DNA from: Lachnospiraceae bacterium UBA7179
Lineage (GTDB): Bacteria; Bacillota; Clostridia; Lachnospirales; Lachnospiraceae
NCBI GenBank assembly: GCA_002491195.1
Contig: DKVL01000079.1
Location: 1 to 45,335 of the forward strand
Direction of reading: 5' to 3'
DNA length: 45,335 bases
The notes under the pieces are model-generated. The model was not told the origin of the DNA. It searched no databases and saw only the letters and a program-made list of their open reading frames with translations. Of this stretch, positions 1 to 8,802 are shown piece after piece. Numbering within the stretch: position 1 is the stretch's first letter; each line of letters opens with the position of its first letter. A program made the translations under genes and the position numbers.

Positions 1-1
1 C

Positions 2-3000
2 GATAGTGTGAATCCGCCAGCGGACGAGGACAATGGGGACGACGGTCAGGACGACATTGTGAATCCGCCAGCGGACGAGGACAATGGGGACGATCAGGAC
101 GATAATACTGGGAAGACGGCAGATCAGGACAATAGTTCCGAAAATTCAAGTGTACCCAGGGAGGAAGAAAACCAGGACGACCAAGATACGGAGACCATAC
201 AAGAGGAAGGGATGCCAGAGGAAGAGATCGAGGAGCTAGGGATATTATCGCTGGCAGAAAATGATTCTTCGGGTATTGTCATTGAGAATGGGGATTTTTC
301 GGAAGATATCTGGGCTGCGGGAAGTCCCTGGAAAGTTGGAGTCTATTCATCGGATGGGACATCGGATTACTGGGAGGGCATTGCAGAAAATAGTATTAAA
401 GTTGAGAATGAGTATTTCAATATTTCCATAATTAAGGAAAAATGTTATGGCACATTATTACAAGAAATACAAATTCCAGCAACAGGTACTTATACAGTTC
501 ATGCCCGTGCCAAGGGAGGAAATGTAGGAGTGCAGCTTGTTTTGGGTGACGAAGAAAGCAAGTCCTATCAATTGGCAGATGGAGATGACTGGCAGGATCT
601 TTCATATGTTTTTACTGTAGAAGATAATTCGACACGTAATATTGGGATCAAGGTTACGGCATCTGAAGGGGTGGACGGCAGCAGCGGAATATATGGATGG
701 GCTAATATTGACGATATCTCTATTGAAGAGGGCGGCACACCAGAGGAAGAGCCGGAAGAACCGGAAAAACCCACTGATTCAGATGGAATCATTAAAGATT
801 CGGAATTCACTGGGGATCTTTGGAATGACAAAATTTGGACAGTAACTCCGTCCACTTGGGACAATGCTACATTTAAATATTGTACATATAAAGAGAAGGA
901 TGGCATTGATCTTAGTGCGGATCAGGGAACGAGTGCCTTTGACTTCTGGATGAAGGAAGCAGGATCTGTTACGTTACTCCAAAAAGTGAAAATTCCAGCG
1001 GGAACCTACACAATCAGCGCTGATTTTATGGGAGCAGACGCAGAGGTACAGCTTGTATTAGGAGATTCGACAGGAAAATCTTATCGTTTAGATGGATGGA
1101 ATAAATGGATATATGCTTCAGATGTTTTTGTTGTAGAAGAGGATTCAGAACTGGATATTGGCTTTAAGGTTACAGTAGATGCAGGCGGATGGGGAGATAT
1201 AGACTCTATTTCCATAGAAGAGGGCGGCACAATACAAGAGCCTGCAGATCCTGTAGATGCCAAGGTTTACGTACCTGCAATACCATTAAGCGCTGATTTT
1301 ATAGGCGGTGCAGACGTATCTTCCTACATTTCCTTAAAGGACAGTGGCGTTAAATTCTACGATTTTGACGGCAATGAGCTGGACGACCAGGGATTCTTTA
1401 ATCTGTTAAAGGCATCGGGAATGAATTATATCCGTATCCGTGTTTGGAACAATCCATATGATGCAAATGGCAACGGCTACGGCGGCGGCAACAATGATTT
1501 GGATAAGGCTGTAAGAATGGGACAATGGGCAACCAGGGCAGGAATGAAAGTGCTGATCGATTTCCATTATTCTGATTTTTGGGCTGATCCCGCGAAACAA
1601 CAGGCACCCAAAGCATGGTCGAACTATACTATTGATCAGAAAGAAGCGGCAGTCGAGGAATTTACAAGATCGAGTCTGGTGACTTTGATTGATGCAGGCG
1701 TGGATGTGGGCATGGTGCAGGTAGGTAATGAGACGAATGGTCATATCTGCGGAGAAAGTGACTGGGTGAATATGAGCAGAATATTTAATGCAGGAAGCAA
1801 AGCCATCCGTTCTGTATCAGAAGAGAAGTCGAAGAATATTATGGTTGCATTGCATTTTGCTAATCCTGAGACGGCAGGACGCTATGCGGGATATGCCGAA
1901 AATTTGGATAAATATGGTGTAGATTATGATGTATTTGCATCTTCATACTATCCATATTGGCATGGAACACTCTCTAATCTGAAAAGTGTGCTAAGTGCTA
2001 TCAATAGCAATTATGCTAAAAAAGTAATGGTCGCTGAGACCTCATGGAGTACAACTTATCAGGACGGCGACGGACATGAAAACACGATTCGGGAAAATTC
2101 ATCCGGTGTAACCATGGACTATGAAATCAGTCTTCAAGGACAGGCTACGGAACTGTATAGTGTGATCAAGACCGTATCTGAGATACCAGGCGGTATTGGT
2201 GTATTTTATTGGGAGCCTGCATGGCTGCCGGTTCAGGTATATGACCAGGATGCTGACAACGCACAGGAGATTTTGAGACAGAACAAAGAGCGCTGGGAAA
2301 AATATGGTTCAGGATGGGCTTCTTCCTATGCTGGTGAATATGATCCGGATGATGCCGGTCAGTGGTATGGCGGTTCCGCAGTGGATAATCAGGCAATGTT
2401 TGACTTTTCCGGGCATCCGCTGGATACCTTAAATATTTTCAACTATGTGAAGTCAGGGACTACTGCGCCGATTACGATCAGTTCTATAGAGCCAGTCACA
2501 GCCGAGGCGGAACTGGGATCAGAAATCACACTTCCTGAGACAGTAACTGCAGTATATGTTGATAATTCTAAGAAGACGTTTCCTGTAACGTGGAATAGTG
2601 AGCAGATTGCGGATGCCATCAACAAAGGTGCAGGTACTTATACCATAAAGGGAATTGTCAAAGCTGACGGTGAGTCATATGAAGCAAAATGTACGCTGAC
2701 AATAAAACCGCTCAACCTGCTTCGCAATGCGGGCTTCGAAGATGAAGATATGAGTATGTGGAGTATTACAGATGAAGACGGAATTGTTTCCAGAAAAAAT
2801 GAGTCAAGCAATGTAAGAAGCGGTTCCTATTGTCTCCATTTTTGGTCTGGTGCAGATATGGTTTACACAGTGGAGCAGACGATCGCATTAGATGCCGGCA
2901 GTTATACTTTTGGCGGATATTTACAAGGCGGAGATGCTGGAGAGAATGATGTATTTAAGATATATGTAAAGAATGGAGAGGAAGTAAAAGAAGTTACAAC

Positions 3001-4033
3001 AGGGGTTAACGGTTGGCAGAACTGGTCAGAGCCAGTCATAGAGAATATCCAGATTGTACAGGACGGTACAGAAATAACGGTAGGAATTCATGTGGAAGCA
3101 AGCGCAAATGCATGGGGTTCATGGGATGATATGTACCTGTATCGCGCGCCGGATGCAGAGAAGCCGTCAACGAACCCGGATAATAGTAATGACAGCGATT
3201 CAAGCAGCAGCTCAAGTGATTCAAACGGTACTACAACAACATCGGTCAAAAAAGTGGAGACAGAGAACGCTCCATTGAATTGGGTTCAGGTTGAGGGGAA
3301 TGTAAAGGATAAGATCAATGAGACTTTACGCAGCAATGATTCAGAAGTAGTCAGCATGAATTTTATATCCACGAGAGAAGTGAAGGTCCCTGTCAGTATC
3401 TTGAATGAGATCTATGGTAAAAACATACTGTTGGCATTCCATAACGGGAAAGATGCTGCGATGAGCGTTAATGGTTGGGAATTGATGAATGTTGATTTGT
3501 CAAAGATTGTCGATGTCAATATGACGATTGTTTGCGATACGAATTATATTCCGGAGGCTGCATTGAGCACCAAGTCTTCCGCAGCGCTTTTCATGCGTCA
3601 GATCTCTGTATTAAATGCAGGACAAATGCAGATTCCTGTATATATGCATGTCAAAGTAGATGATGCGTATGTAGGACAATGGGCAACTCTGTATCGTTAT
3701 AATGCGCTCAACGGTATGTTGGAGCCTGCTGGAACGTGTCAAATTGTATTAGGCGGTCATGCAGTGTTCCCAGTTACAGAAGGAGGCAATTATCTTTTAA
3801 CAGTTTCAGCGCAGGTACCGGAAACGGATAATGAACTGCCGGTCCTGCCGCAGATGCCGGATGCAAATAATGAATCAGCCAATGCGAGCAGTCAGTACAC
3901 TGTCAGGAGTGGGGACTCATTATCGAAGATTGCAAGGGCAAATGGGATGACATTGGCAGAATTGTTAAGTATGAATCCACAGATCACAGATATAAACAGG
4001 ATCAAGGTGGGACAAGTACTAAATATCGGCTAG
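2..4033 (+). CDS. Secreted GH53 arabinogalactan endo-beta-1,4-galactanase, multimodular, LysM-tailed (5' partial)
   Basis: The frame is open to the window edge, so the true start and signal peptide lie upstream; numbering here counts from the GTG at 8. Acidic Asp/Asn/Pro repeats fill residues 1-70. Two similar beta-rich modules (about 84-242 and 258-410) look like carbohydrate-binding domains. The GH53 barrel runs from about 425 to 820: it opens with GGADVSSY, has the acid/base in VGNETNG (E575) and the nucleophile in VAETSWS (E677). A bacterial Ig-like domain (about 840-905), a third binding-like module (910-1030), a Ser/Asp linker, a domain of unknown role (about 1070-1270) and a LysM (about 1293-1341, YTVRSGDSLSKIA) follow. 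GH53 enzymes cleave beta-1,4-galactan side chains of pectin. LysM binds peptidoglycan, so the enzyme is probably held at the cell wall. The GH53 call is firm; the binding modules are inferred from position and fold-like pattern. Confidence 0.93.
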   Translation, partial: DSVNPPADEDNGDDGQDDIVNPPADEDNGDDQDDNTGKTADQDNSSENSSVPREEENQDDQDTETIQEEGMPEEEIEELGILSLAENDSSGIVIENGDFSEDIWAAGSPWKVGVYSSDGTSDYWEGIAENSIKVENEYFNISIIKEKCYGTLLQEIQIPATGTYTVHARAKGGNVGVQLVLGDEESKSYQLADGDDWQDLSYVFTVEDNSTRNIGIKVTASEGVDGSSGIYGWANIDDISIEEGGTPEEEPEEPEKPTDSDGIIKDSEFTGDLWNDKIWTVTPSTWDNATFKYCTYKEKDGIDLSADQGTSAFDFWMKEAGSVTLLQKVKIPAGTYTISADFMGADAEVQLVLGDSTGKSYRLDGWNKWIYASDVFVVEEDSELDIGFKVTVDAGGWGDIDSISIEEGGTIQEPADPVDAKVYVPAIPLSADFIGGADVSSYISLKDSGVKFYDFDGNELDDQGFFNLLKASGMNYIRIRVWNNPYDANGNGYGGGNNDLDKAVRMGQWATRAGMKVLIDFHYSDFWADPAKQQAPKAWSNYTIDQKEAAVEEFTRSSLVTLIDAGVDVGMVQVGNETNGHICGESDWVNMSRIFNAGSKAIRSVSEEKSKNIMVALHFANPETAGRYAGYAENLDKYGVDYDVFASSYYPYWHGTLSNLKSVLSAINSNYAKKVMVAETSWSTTYQDGDGHENTIRENSSGVTMDYEISLQGQATELYSVIKTVSEIPGGIGVFYWEPAWLPVQVYDQDADNAQEILRQNKERWEKYGSGWASSYAGEYDPDDAGQWYGGSAVDNQAMFDFSGHPLDTLNIFNYVKSGTTAPITISSIEPVTAEAELGSEITLPETVTAVYVDNSKKTFPVTWNSEQIADAINKGAGTYTIKGIVKADGESYEAKCTLTIKPLNLLRNAGFEDEDMSMWSITDEDGIVSRKNESSNVRSGSYCLHFWSGADMVYTVEQTIALDAGSYTFGGYLQGGDAGENDVFKIYVKNGEEVKEVTTGVNGWQNWSEPVIENIQIVQDGTEITVGIHVEASANAWGSWDDMYLYRAPDAEKPSTNPDNSNDSDSSSSSSDSNGTTTTSVKKVETENAPLNWVQVEGNVKDKINETLRSNDSEVVSMNFISTREVKVPVSILNEIYGKNILLAFHNGKDAAMSVNGWELMNVDLSKIVDVNMTIVCDTNYIPEAALSTKSSAALFMRQISVLNAGQMQIPVYMHVKVDDAYVGQWATLYRYNALNGMLEPAGTCQIVLGGHAVFPVTEGGNYLLTVSAQVPETDNELPVLPQMPDANNESANASSQYTVRSGDSLSKIARANGMTLAELLSMNPQITDINRIKVGQVLNIG
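8..106 (+). repeat. Tandem 48-51 bp repeat in the acidic linker
   Basis: Two near-identical units begin at 8 and 59, each encoding VNPPADEDNGDD followed by a Gln/Asp tail; the second lacks one codon. The bases at 2-7 look like the end of a further unit, so the array probably continues upstream of the window. It forms a flexible, highly acidic spacer and is a likely site of length variation. Confidence 0.8.
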
Positions 4034-4041
4034 CATAATTT

Positions 4042-4083
4042 AAGAACTTCTTTTGCAATGATCTTGTTGCAAAAGAAGTTCTT
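4042..4083. terminator. Bidirectional intrinsic terminator between convergent genes
   Basis: A perfect 17 bp inverted repeat (4042-4058 and 4067-4083) encloses an 8-base loop. It lies 8 bases after the galactanase stop and directly abuts the stop of the convergent lipoprotein gene. The stem has an A-rich and a T-rich arm, so it can serve both strands. Confidence 0.85.
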
Positions 4084-4084
4084 T

Positions 4085-5158
4085 CTAATTCAGGATAAAC
4101 TGTGCATAGACGGTGTGCTTGTCATAATCGCCGGTTCCGCGGAAATCCAGGATATTTTTCCGGATTCGGTAAGTACCCGGCGCGAGCGTCCCATACAGCC
4201 ATTCCCAGTGAAGTTCCTGCTCTGAGATGCCCTCTGCGGGAATCACATAGGCAATATCATTGAACCCATAGTTTCCTTCCAGTTGGATCGGAACTTCTTC
4301 CCAGATGTCATCTTTCTGAATTTCTATCAAAAAATCATCGCCATATTCCAGTTCACCGGTTGGGGCATCGGTATCGTAGTTGCGAAAGACAAGTGTTGCG
4401 CCGGATGGTGAGATCTTTTTGAGTGTGAAGGATAGACCGATCTGATCCAGGTCAGAATCATAGTCACTGTTGTAGAGATATGCGCCGCCTTCTTTGGTGG
4501 TTGAGTCGAAGGATAGTGTGTTTAGAATGTCCATAACCTGATCTGAATATGTTTCCCACCAGTGATCTACAGAATAAGTCAGTGCAACAACACCATCATA
4601 ATCATCATGGAACGCAATAAAATTCCAGTATACATTGTTATCGTAAGTGCCAATATTGACCGGCTGCCCTGCGATAGATGACTTTTTCTCTTCCAGTCCT
4701 GTTCCGCAGACGCCGAAGCTGTCAATATAATTGACCGCGATATAGCCGTCTGTCGCATCTTCCGGGTAAAAGCGTACACCGTATAGTCCATAGTCTACTT
4801 GTTCGCTGTCGATCGGACAGGTCTCATGGCGCCAGCCGTCAGGAATGGACAGGGTGATTTTGCCGTAGGGTCCGCCCTGAGAGACAAGGGTGTCCGCGTT
4901 GGCTGTGGCGGATGAGACGGTGGAATCAGTTGCGCTTTCATTTGCAGTTTCGGAGATCGCAGTTTCGGCTGTGCTTTCGTTCGGGAGACTGGAGATCGCA
5001 GTCTCGGCTGTGCTTTCCGCTGGGTATTGATTGGAAAGTTCAGATATCGGTGCTACGATTGTGTTTTTCTCTGGCAGGGCAGTATTTCCGCAGCCAGATA
5101 GTAAGAGTCCGATGGAAAGTATTGCGTAGGGTATGAGTGTTATAGTATGTTTTTTCAT
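4085..5158 (-). CDS. Lipoprotein with C-terminal bacterial Ig-like domain
   Basis: The 357-residue protein starts with a lipoprotein signal peptide (hydrophobic stretch, LLLSGC, lipidated C23), so it should be anchored to the outer face of the membrane. Residues about 30-90 are a Ser/Thr/Ala/Glu linker with an internal repeat (ESTAETAIS, twice). Residues about 95-225 form a globular domain I do not recognise. Residues about 240-357 resemble the small Ig-like domain common in Firmicute lipoproteins (pattern ending with the LAPGTYRIRK strand). A purine-rich AAAGGAAAA site precedes the start. It is convergent with the galactanase and divergent from the nuclease gene, so it is probably monocistronic. 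Binding partner and function are unknown. Confidence 0.75.
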   Translation of the reverse strand: MKKHTITLIPYAILSIGLLLSGCGNTALPEKNTIVAPISELSNQYPAESTAETAISSLPNESTAETAISETANESATDSTVSSATANADTLVSQGGPYGKITLSIPDGWRHETCPIDSEQVDYGLYGVRFYPEDATDGYIAVNYIDSFGVCGTGLEEKKSSIAGQPVNIGTYDNNVYWNFIAFHDDYDGVVALTYSVDHWWETYSDQVMDILNTLSFDSTTKEGGAYLYNSDYDSDLDQIGLSFTLKKISPSGATLVFRNYDTDAPTGELEYGDDFLIEIQKDDIWEEVPIQLEGNYGFNDIAYVIPAEGISEQELHWEWLYGTLAPGTYRIRKNILDFRGTGDYDKHTVYAQFILN

Positions 5159-5176
5159 AGATGATTTTCCTTTCTA

Positions 5177-5219
5177 CAGTTCCTTAATAGTGTGAGTCGT
5201 TTTGGAAAACAGTTCCTTA
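5177..5219. repeat. Two tandem ACAGTTCCTTA repeat ends
   Basis: ACAGTTCCTTA occurs at 5177-5187 and again at 5209-5219, just upstream of the lipoprotein gene. The same 11-mer or its complement marks the ends of the foldback elements elsewhere in the window (17305-17364, 21026-21183, 31844-31898, 39781-39832). Confidence 0.65.
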
Positions 5220-5299
5220 TCTATAATAGAAGGAAAAAACTTTGGATGGTTGTGCAGCAGTGTGGGATTTTTTTAGCGATTTGTTTGGAAGAGATTGTC

Positions 5300-5328
5300 T
5301 TGTGATGCTGTGTGGATCATGATATAAT
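5300..5328 (+). promoter_or_regulatory. SigmaA-type promoter of the first nuclease paralogue
   Basis: TTGTGA (5300-5305) and a perfect TATAAT (5323-5328) are separated by 17 bases, about 50 bases before the ATG at 5379. The arrangement fits a housekeeping promoter. Confidence 0.7.
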
Positions 5329-5378
5329 GGGCATGAACTTTTACAAAGCTATCACATCATCTTGACTGGGAGGCTGTC

Positions 5379-6845
5379 ATGAATTATTTGAATACAGAAG
5401 GACCATACAGATTGTTTCAGAGTGCGGTAAACAGTGAGATTTTTGTTGATAAAAGCATGCTGATCAGGGAGATCTCAAAAGTGATCGGCACAGGCAGCAG
5501 ATATGTGTGCATCACACGTCCAAGGCGTTTTGGCAAATCGATTAATGCGCAGATGCTTGGTGCGTTTTATACAAAGGGTGCAGACTGCGGCCCATTGTTT
5601 GGGAATCTGGAAATCGCGCAGGTGAAAGAATGTCAAATACACAGGAATCGTCACAACGTAGTATTTGTTGATATGAGCAGATTTCCTGACGTCTGCAATG
5701 GATATCAGGATTATATTTCTGCGGTTATAATGGGAATTAGGGAAGATTTACAGGAAGCTTATCCGCAGCTTTGTGGGAAGAAGTATTCTTCGGCCAGCCA
5801 GATGTTTCGCGACAGTCAGGAGTCTTTTATATTTATATTTGATGAGTGGGATTCGATATTTGGCAAAGATTTTATGACAGATGCTGACAGGAATGCCTAT
5901 CTTGCTTTTTTGAAGAATCTTTTGAAAGACCAGCCTTATGTGGAGCTTGCGTATATGACAGGTGTGCTGCCTGTTGCGAAATATTCCAGTGGTTCCGCGT
6001 TGAATATGTTTGATGAATTTCATTTTATGAATGATACAGTATATGATGTTTATTTTGGTTTTTCGGAGAAGGAGGTTCGCAGCCTTTGCGAGGGATATTC
6101 AGAAACGTTGACATTTGATGACCTGAAACAATGGTATGATGGCTATTTCCTGAGTGATGGAAGCAGTCTGTTTAATCCGCGTTCCGTGGTGAAGGCACTG
6201 TCGCGCGGCATATGCCTGAATTACTGGACAGAGACAGGTCCAATGAATGAGATCGCTGATTGTATTGAGCACAATATTGCCGCAGTGAGAGAGGATATTG
6301 TAAAAATGGTTGCGGGAATTCCTGTGGAAGTTGAACTGGAGGGATATAGCGCAGCGGAGCTGCAGCTCAATACGCGGGATGAGATTTTGTCAGCCATGGT
6401 AGTGTTTGGATTTTTGTCCTATCACGATGGATATCTGCGGATTCCAAATCGGGAGTTGATGGAAAAGTATCAAAAAATTCTTGCGCGTGACAGGGAGATC
6501 CCTTTTCTCCAGTATAATGATGAAAACGCGTTGTCATGTGTTGTTACATTATGTTACCTGTATGCGCGGAAGGATTATTATGTGGAGCGGGAGGCAAAAA
6601 GTGGCAAAGGTTATTGTGATTATCTGTTCCTTCCCAAAAAGAGTGGAAGACCGGCTATTATATTAGAGCTTAAAATGGACGATACCTGCGCGGCGGCATT
6701 AGATCAGATAAAAGAGAGAAATTATATAGCGAAAGCAAGAGAGTATGCCAGAGAGATTTTGCTGGTTGGAATCAGTTATGATAAGACAAAAAAGCGGCAT
6801 GACTGTGTGATCGAGAGCGTGGAAGGATGCGATAGAAATCAATGA
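5379..6845 (+). CDS. AAA-ATPase-like / PD-(D/E)XK nuclease family protein, paralogue 1 (shortened)
   Basis: The protein has the architecture of the AAA-ATPase-like (PF09820) plus C-terminal PD-(D/E)XK (PF08011) family: a P-loop-like TRPRRFGKS (46-54), a Walker B FDEWD (D155-E156), and a nuclease motif with D414 of GKGYCD, E430 and K432 of ELK, and a following Gln helix (DQIKERNY). Function of the family is not established; nuclease or defence roles have been proposed. GGGAGG at 5368-5373 supports the start. Compared with the paralogue at 8803 it lacks about 36 residues in the helical segment between the ATPase and nuclease parts (near 6480), so it may be a deletion derivative, although the frame and motifs are intact. 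It is followed 19 bases later by the LRR gene. Confidence 0.85.
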   Translation: MNYLNTEGPYRLFQSAVNSEIFVDKSMLIREISKVIGTGSRYVCITRPRRFGKSINAQMLGAFYTKGADCGPLFGNLEIAQVKECQIHRNRHNVVFVDMSRFPDVCNGYQDYISAVIMGIREDLQEAYPQLCGKKYSSASQMFRDSQESFIFIFDEWDSIFGKDFMTDADRNAYLAFLKNLLKDQPYVELAYMTGVLPVAKYSSGSALNMFDEFHFMNDTVYDVYFGFSEKEVRSLCEGYSETLTFDDLKQWYDGYFLSDGSSLFNPRSVVKALSRGICLNYWTETGPMNEIADCIEHNIAAVREDIVKMVAGIPVEVELEGYSAAELQLNTRDEILSAMVVFGFLSYHDGYLRIPNRELMEKYQKILARDREIPFLQYNDENALSCVVTLCYLYARKDYYVEREAKSGKGYCDYLFLPKKSGRPAIILELKMDDTCAAALDQIKERNYIAKAREYAREILLVGISYDKTKKRHDCVIESVEGCDRNQ

Positions 6846-6864
6846 TTGGAGGTAAGTCAACAGG

Positions 6865-8229
6865 ATGAAAAAGGTAGATTTTTCTCAAAAAGAATGGGAA
6901 GTATTCAAGGAGCTGGAACAGCTGAATCCAGGAATCAAAGCGGAGCAGTTTGCTCAGTGCTGCTTTATGGAACAGCATTTTGATGAGCAGTTTTTTACGT
7001 TTTCCTACAATACAGGAAAAAATGAAGTTTCACTGTCAGATATTTCCCCGTTAGCGAAACTGGAAAGATTAGAGCGATTATATTTGAGCAACTGCGAGAT
7101 CTCAGATCTGTCTCCCGTCTCGCATCTGATGAAGTTGAAGAGAATCCGCATTTCAGGGAACCGGAAGAAATTGCAGCCCTGTGATCTGACAGAATTGCAT
7201 CATTTGGAAGATTTTTGGTACGATGGTGCATCTATCGGCACAATTCCCCAAATTGCCGGATTGCCCAGGCTTGCGTTCGTTACCCTCATAAAGTGTGGAT
7301 TGACAGATATTTCAGCATTAGCTGGGCTGCCAGCGCTAAAAAGGTTGTGGATCAATGAAAACAGTGATTTGAGAGATTTCACTGCATTGGCAGAATGTCC
7401 TGCGCTGGAAGAACTGGAGGCTTATGACACTGGTATAGTGGATCTGACTCCGCTGCAGGGATTGCAAAAGCTGCAGAAGATCACACTCAGCAATTCGCCT
7501 GTAAGGGATGTTTCCCCGCTGGCTGCGATCACTTCCCTGGAGATGATCTGGCTCTATGGTACGCCGGTGGAGGATGTTTCCTGCCTTGCTTCCCTGCCGA
7601 AGCTCAAAGATATCAACCTGTACAAAACCAATGTGACGGATATTTCCGCATTTCAGGGATGGCAGGGTAAGATAGGGATTGAGCGCAGAAAACTTGGTCT
7701 GGAAAAGACGCGGAAAACTGCCGCAGAGATCAAGGAGGCCGTTGACAAGGCAAAGGAAAAGATGGCCAGTCTTGGCATCAAGGCGAGACCAGTACTGAAA
7801 AAAGAGCAGATTCAGGCGTTTGAGGAGCACATCGGTGCAAAGCTGCCCCGGGAGTATGTTGCCTTTCTCACCAAGATCGGAGATGGATTTGAGCGGGAGG
7901 AGTTGCCAGAGTGTCAGGTGATCGCATTTCCGCCCCTGGAGAAAGCAGAATATGACACAGAACGGGTGACAAAGCGGTTTAACTACAAGGAAGCATGGGT
8001 ATGGGAGGATGATGAGAATGCCACTGACAAAAAGATTGCAGCGATGACATATAACGGTCAGATTCACTTTGCGGACTGCGGATGTGGGCAATGGTACAGT
8101 ATCATTCTCTGTGGCAGCGCCAAGGGAGAGGTCTGGGACATTGCGGACGTGGGTGCGGGACCATACCGCAACGGTGCGGATTTTCTGGACTGGCTGATGG
8201 ACGCGCTGGATAATGCCCTGGAGGACTAG
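6865..8229 (+). CDS. Leucine-rich-repeat protein with C-terminal SUKH (SMI1/KNR4) domain
   Basis: Residues about 50-265 hold roughly nine irregular 21-23-residue LRRs of the internalin-like type (recurring L..L..L.L....I.DI.PL). From about residue 313 to 440 the sequence matches the SUKH/SMI1_KNR4 pattern (Gln-rich helix, then LPREYVAFLTKIGDGF). SUKH proteins are mostly known as immunity proteins against polymorphic or contact-dependent toxins; some bind other partners. There is no signal peptide, so it is cytoplasmic. GGAGG lies 8 bases or so before the ATG. The stop is 3 bases from the next start, which suggests co-translation with the ProX-type gene. An LRR platform joined to SUKH suggests a protein-binding or immunity role; the ligand is unknown. 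Confidence 0.8.
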   Translation: MKKVDFSQKEWEVFKELEQLNPGIKAEQFAQCCFMEQHFDEQFFTFSYNTGKNEVSLSDISPLAKLERLERLYLSNCEISDLSPVSHLMKLKRIRISGNRKKLQPCDLTELHHLEDFWYDGASIGTIPQIAGLPRLAFVTLIKCGLTDISALAGLPALKRLWINENSDLRDFTALAECPALEELEAYDTGIVDLTPLQGLQKLQKITLSNSPVRDVSPLAAITSLEMIWLYGTPVEDVSCLASLPKLKDINLYKTNVTDISAFQGWQGKIGIERRKLGLEKTRKTAAEIKEAVDKAKEKMASLGIKARPVLKKEQIQAFEEHIGAKLPREYVAFLTKIGDGFEREELPECQVIAFPPLEKAEYDTERVTKRFNYKEAWVWEDDENATDKKIAAMTYNGQIHFADCGCGQWYSIILCGSAKGEVWDIADVGAGPYRNGADFLDWLMDALDNALED

Positions 8230-8232
8230 AAG

Positions 8233-8784
8233 ATGGAACTGGTAAAAGGAAGACCACAGAATGAGGATGGAAGGCTCGGGAAAGAGATCGAGACCTATGA
8301 TCTGCTCGATGCACTTGAGATATCGTATGAGCGTGTAGACCACGAAGCGCTCAACACCATGGAAGCCTGCGCGGAGGTGGATCAGCTGTTGCAGTGCACC
8401 ATATGCAAGAATCTGTTTCTGTGCAACAGGCAGAAGACGAAATATTATCTGCTCATGATGCCAGGCGACAAGCCTTTTAAGACAAAGGAACTGTCGGCAC
8501 AGATCAACAGTGCCAGATTGTCCTTTGCGTCGCCGGAGGATATGGAGACATTGTTAAATCTTTCACCAGGCTCCGTCACGGTGATGGGACTGATGTATGA
8601 CAGGGAAAACAGGGTGCAGCTGCTTGTCGATGAGGATGTCCTGGAAGGGGAATATTTTGGCTGTCACCCGTGTATCAATACGTCTAGTATCAGGCTTCGG
8701 ACTAAGGATGTATTTGACAGATTTCTAAAGGCAGTGCACCATGACATGATCCGTGTGCATCTGACTGGGGAGACGTCATCATAA
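8233..8784 (+). CDS. YbaK/ProX-type aminoacyl-tRNA deacylase (prolyl-tRNA editing protein family)
   Basis: The 183-residue protein matches stand-alone ProX/PrdX-like editing proteins. The family core KNLFLCNRQKTKYYLLMMPG (residues about 57-76) carries the conserved Lys used in substrate binding; SPGSVTVMGL and the CHPCINTSSIRL segment follow in the usual order. Members hydrolyse mischarged Ala-tRNA(Pro) or Cys-tRNA(Pro) in trans in the cytoplasm. It lies between an LRR-SUKH gene and a nuclease paralogue, an unusual setting for a translation quality-control gene. Exact substrate specificity cannot be read from the sequence. Confidence 0.87.
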   Translation: MELVKGRPQNEDGRLGKEIETYDLLDALEISYERVDHEALNTMEACAEVDQLLQCTICKNLFLCNRQKTKYYLLMMPGDKPFKTKELSAQINSARLSFASPEDMETLLNLSPGSVTVMGLMYDRENRVQLLVDEDVLEGEYFGCHPCINTSSIRLRTKDVFDRFLKAVHHDMIRVHLTGETSS

Positions 8785-8802
8785 AGCGATAGGAGGTAAT
8801 AT

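Noticed and set aside
7336..8343. Antisense frame of 335 codons opposite the LRR-SUKH gene
   Set aside because: The plus-strand gene has clear LRR and SUKH patterns and a good ribosome-binding site; the antisense frame has low-complexity His/Leu/Cys text and no family likeness.
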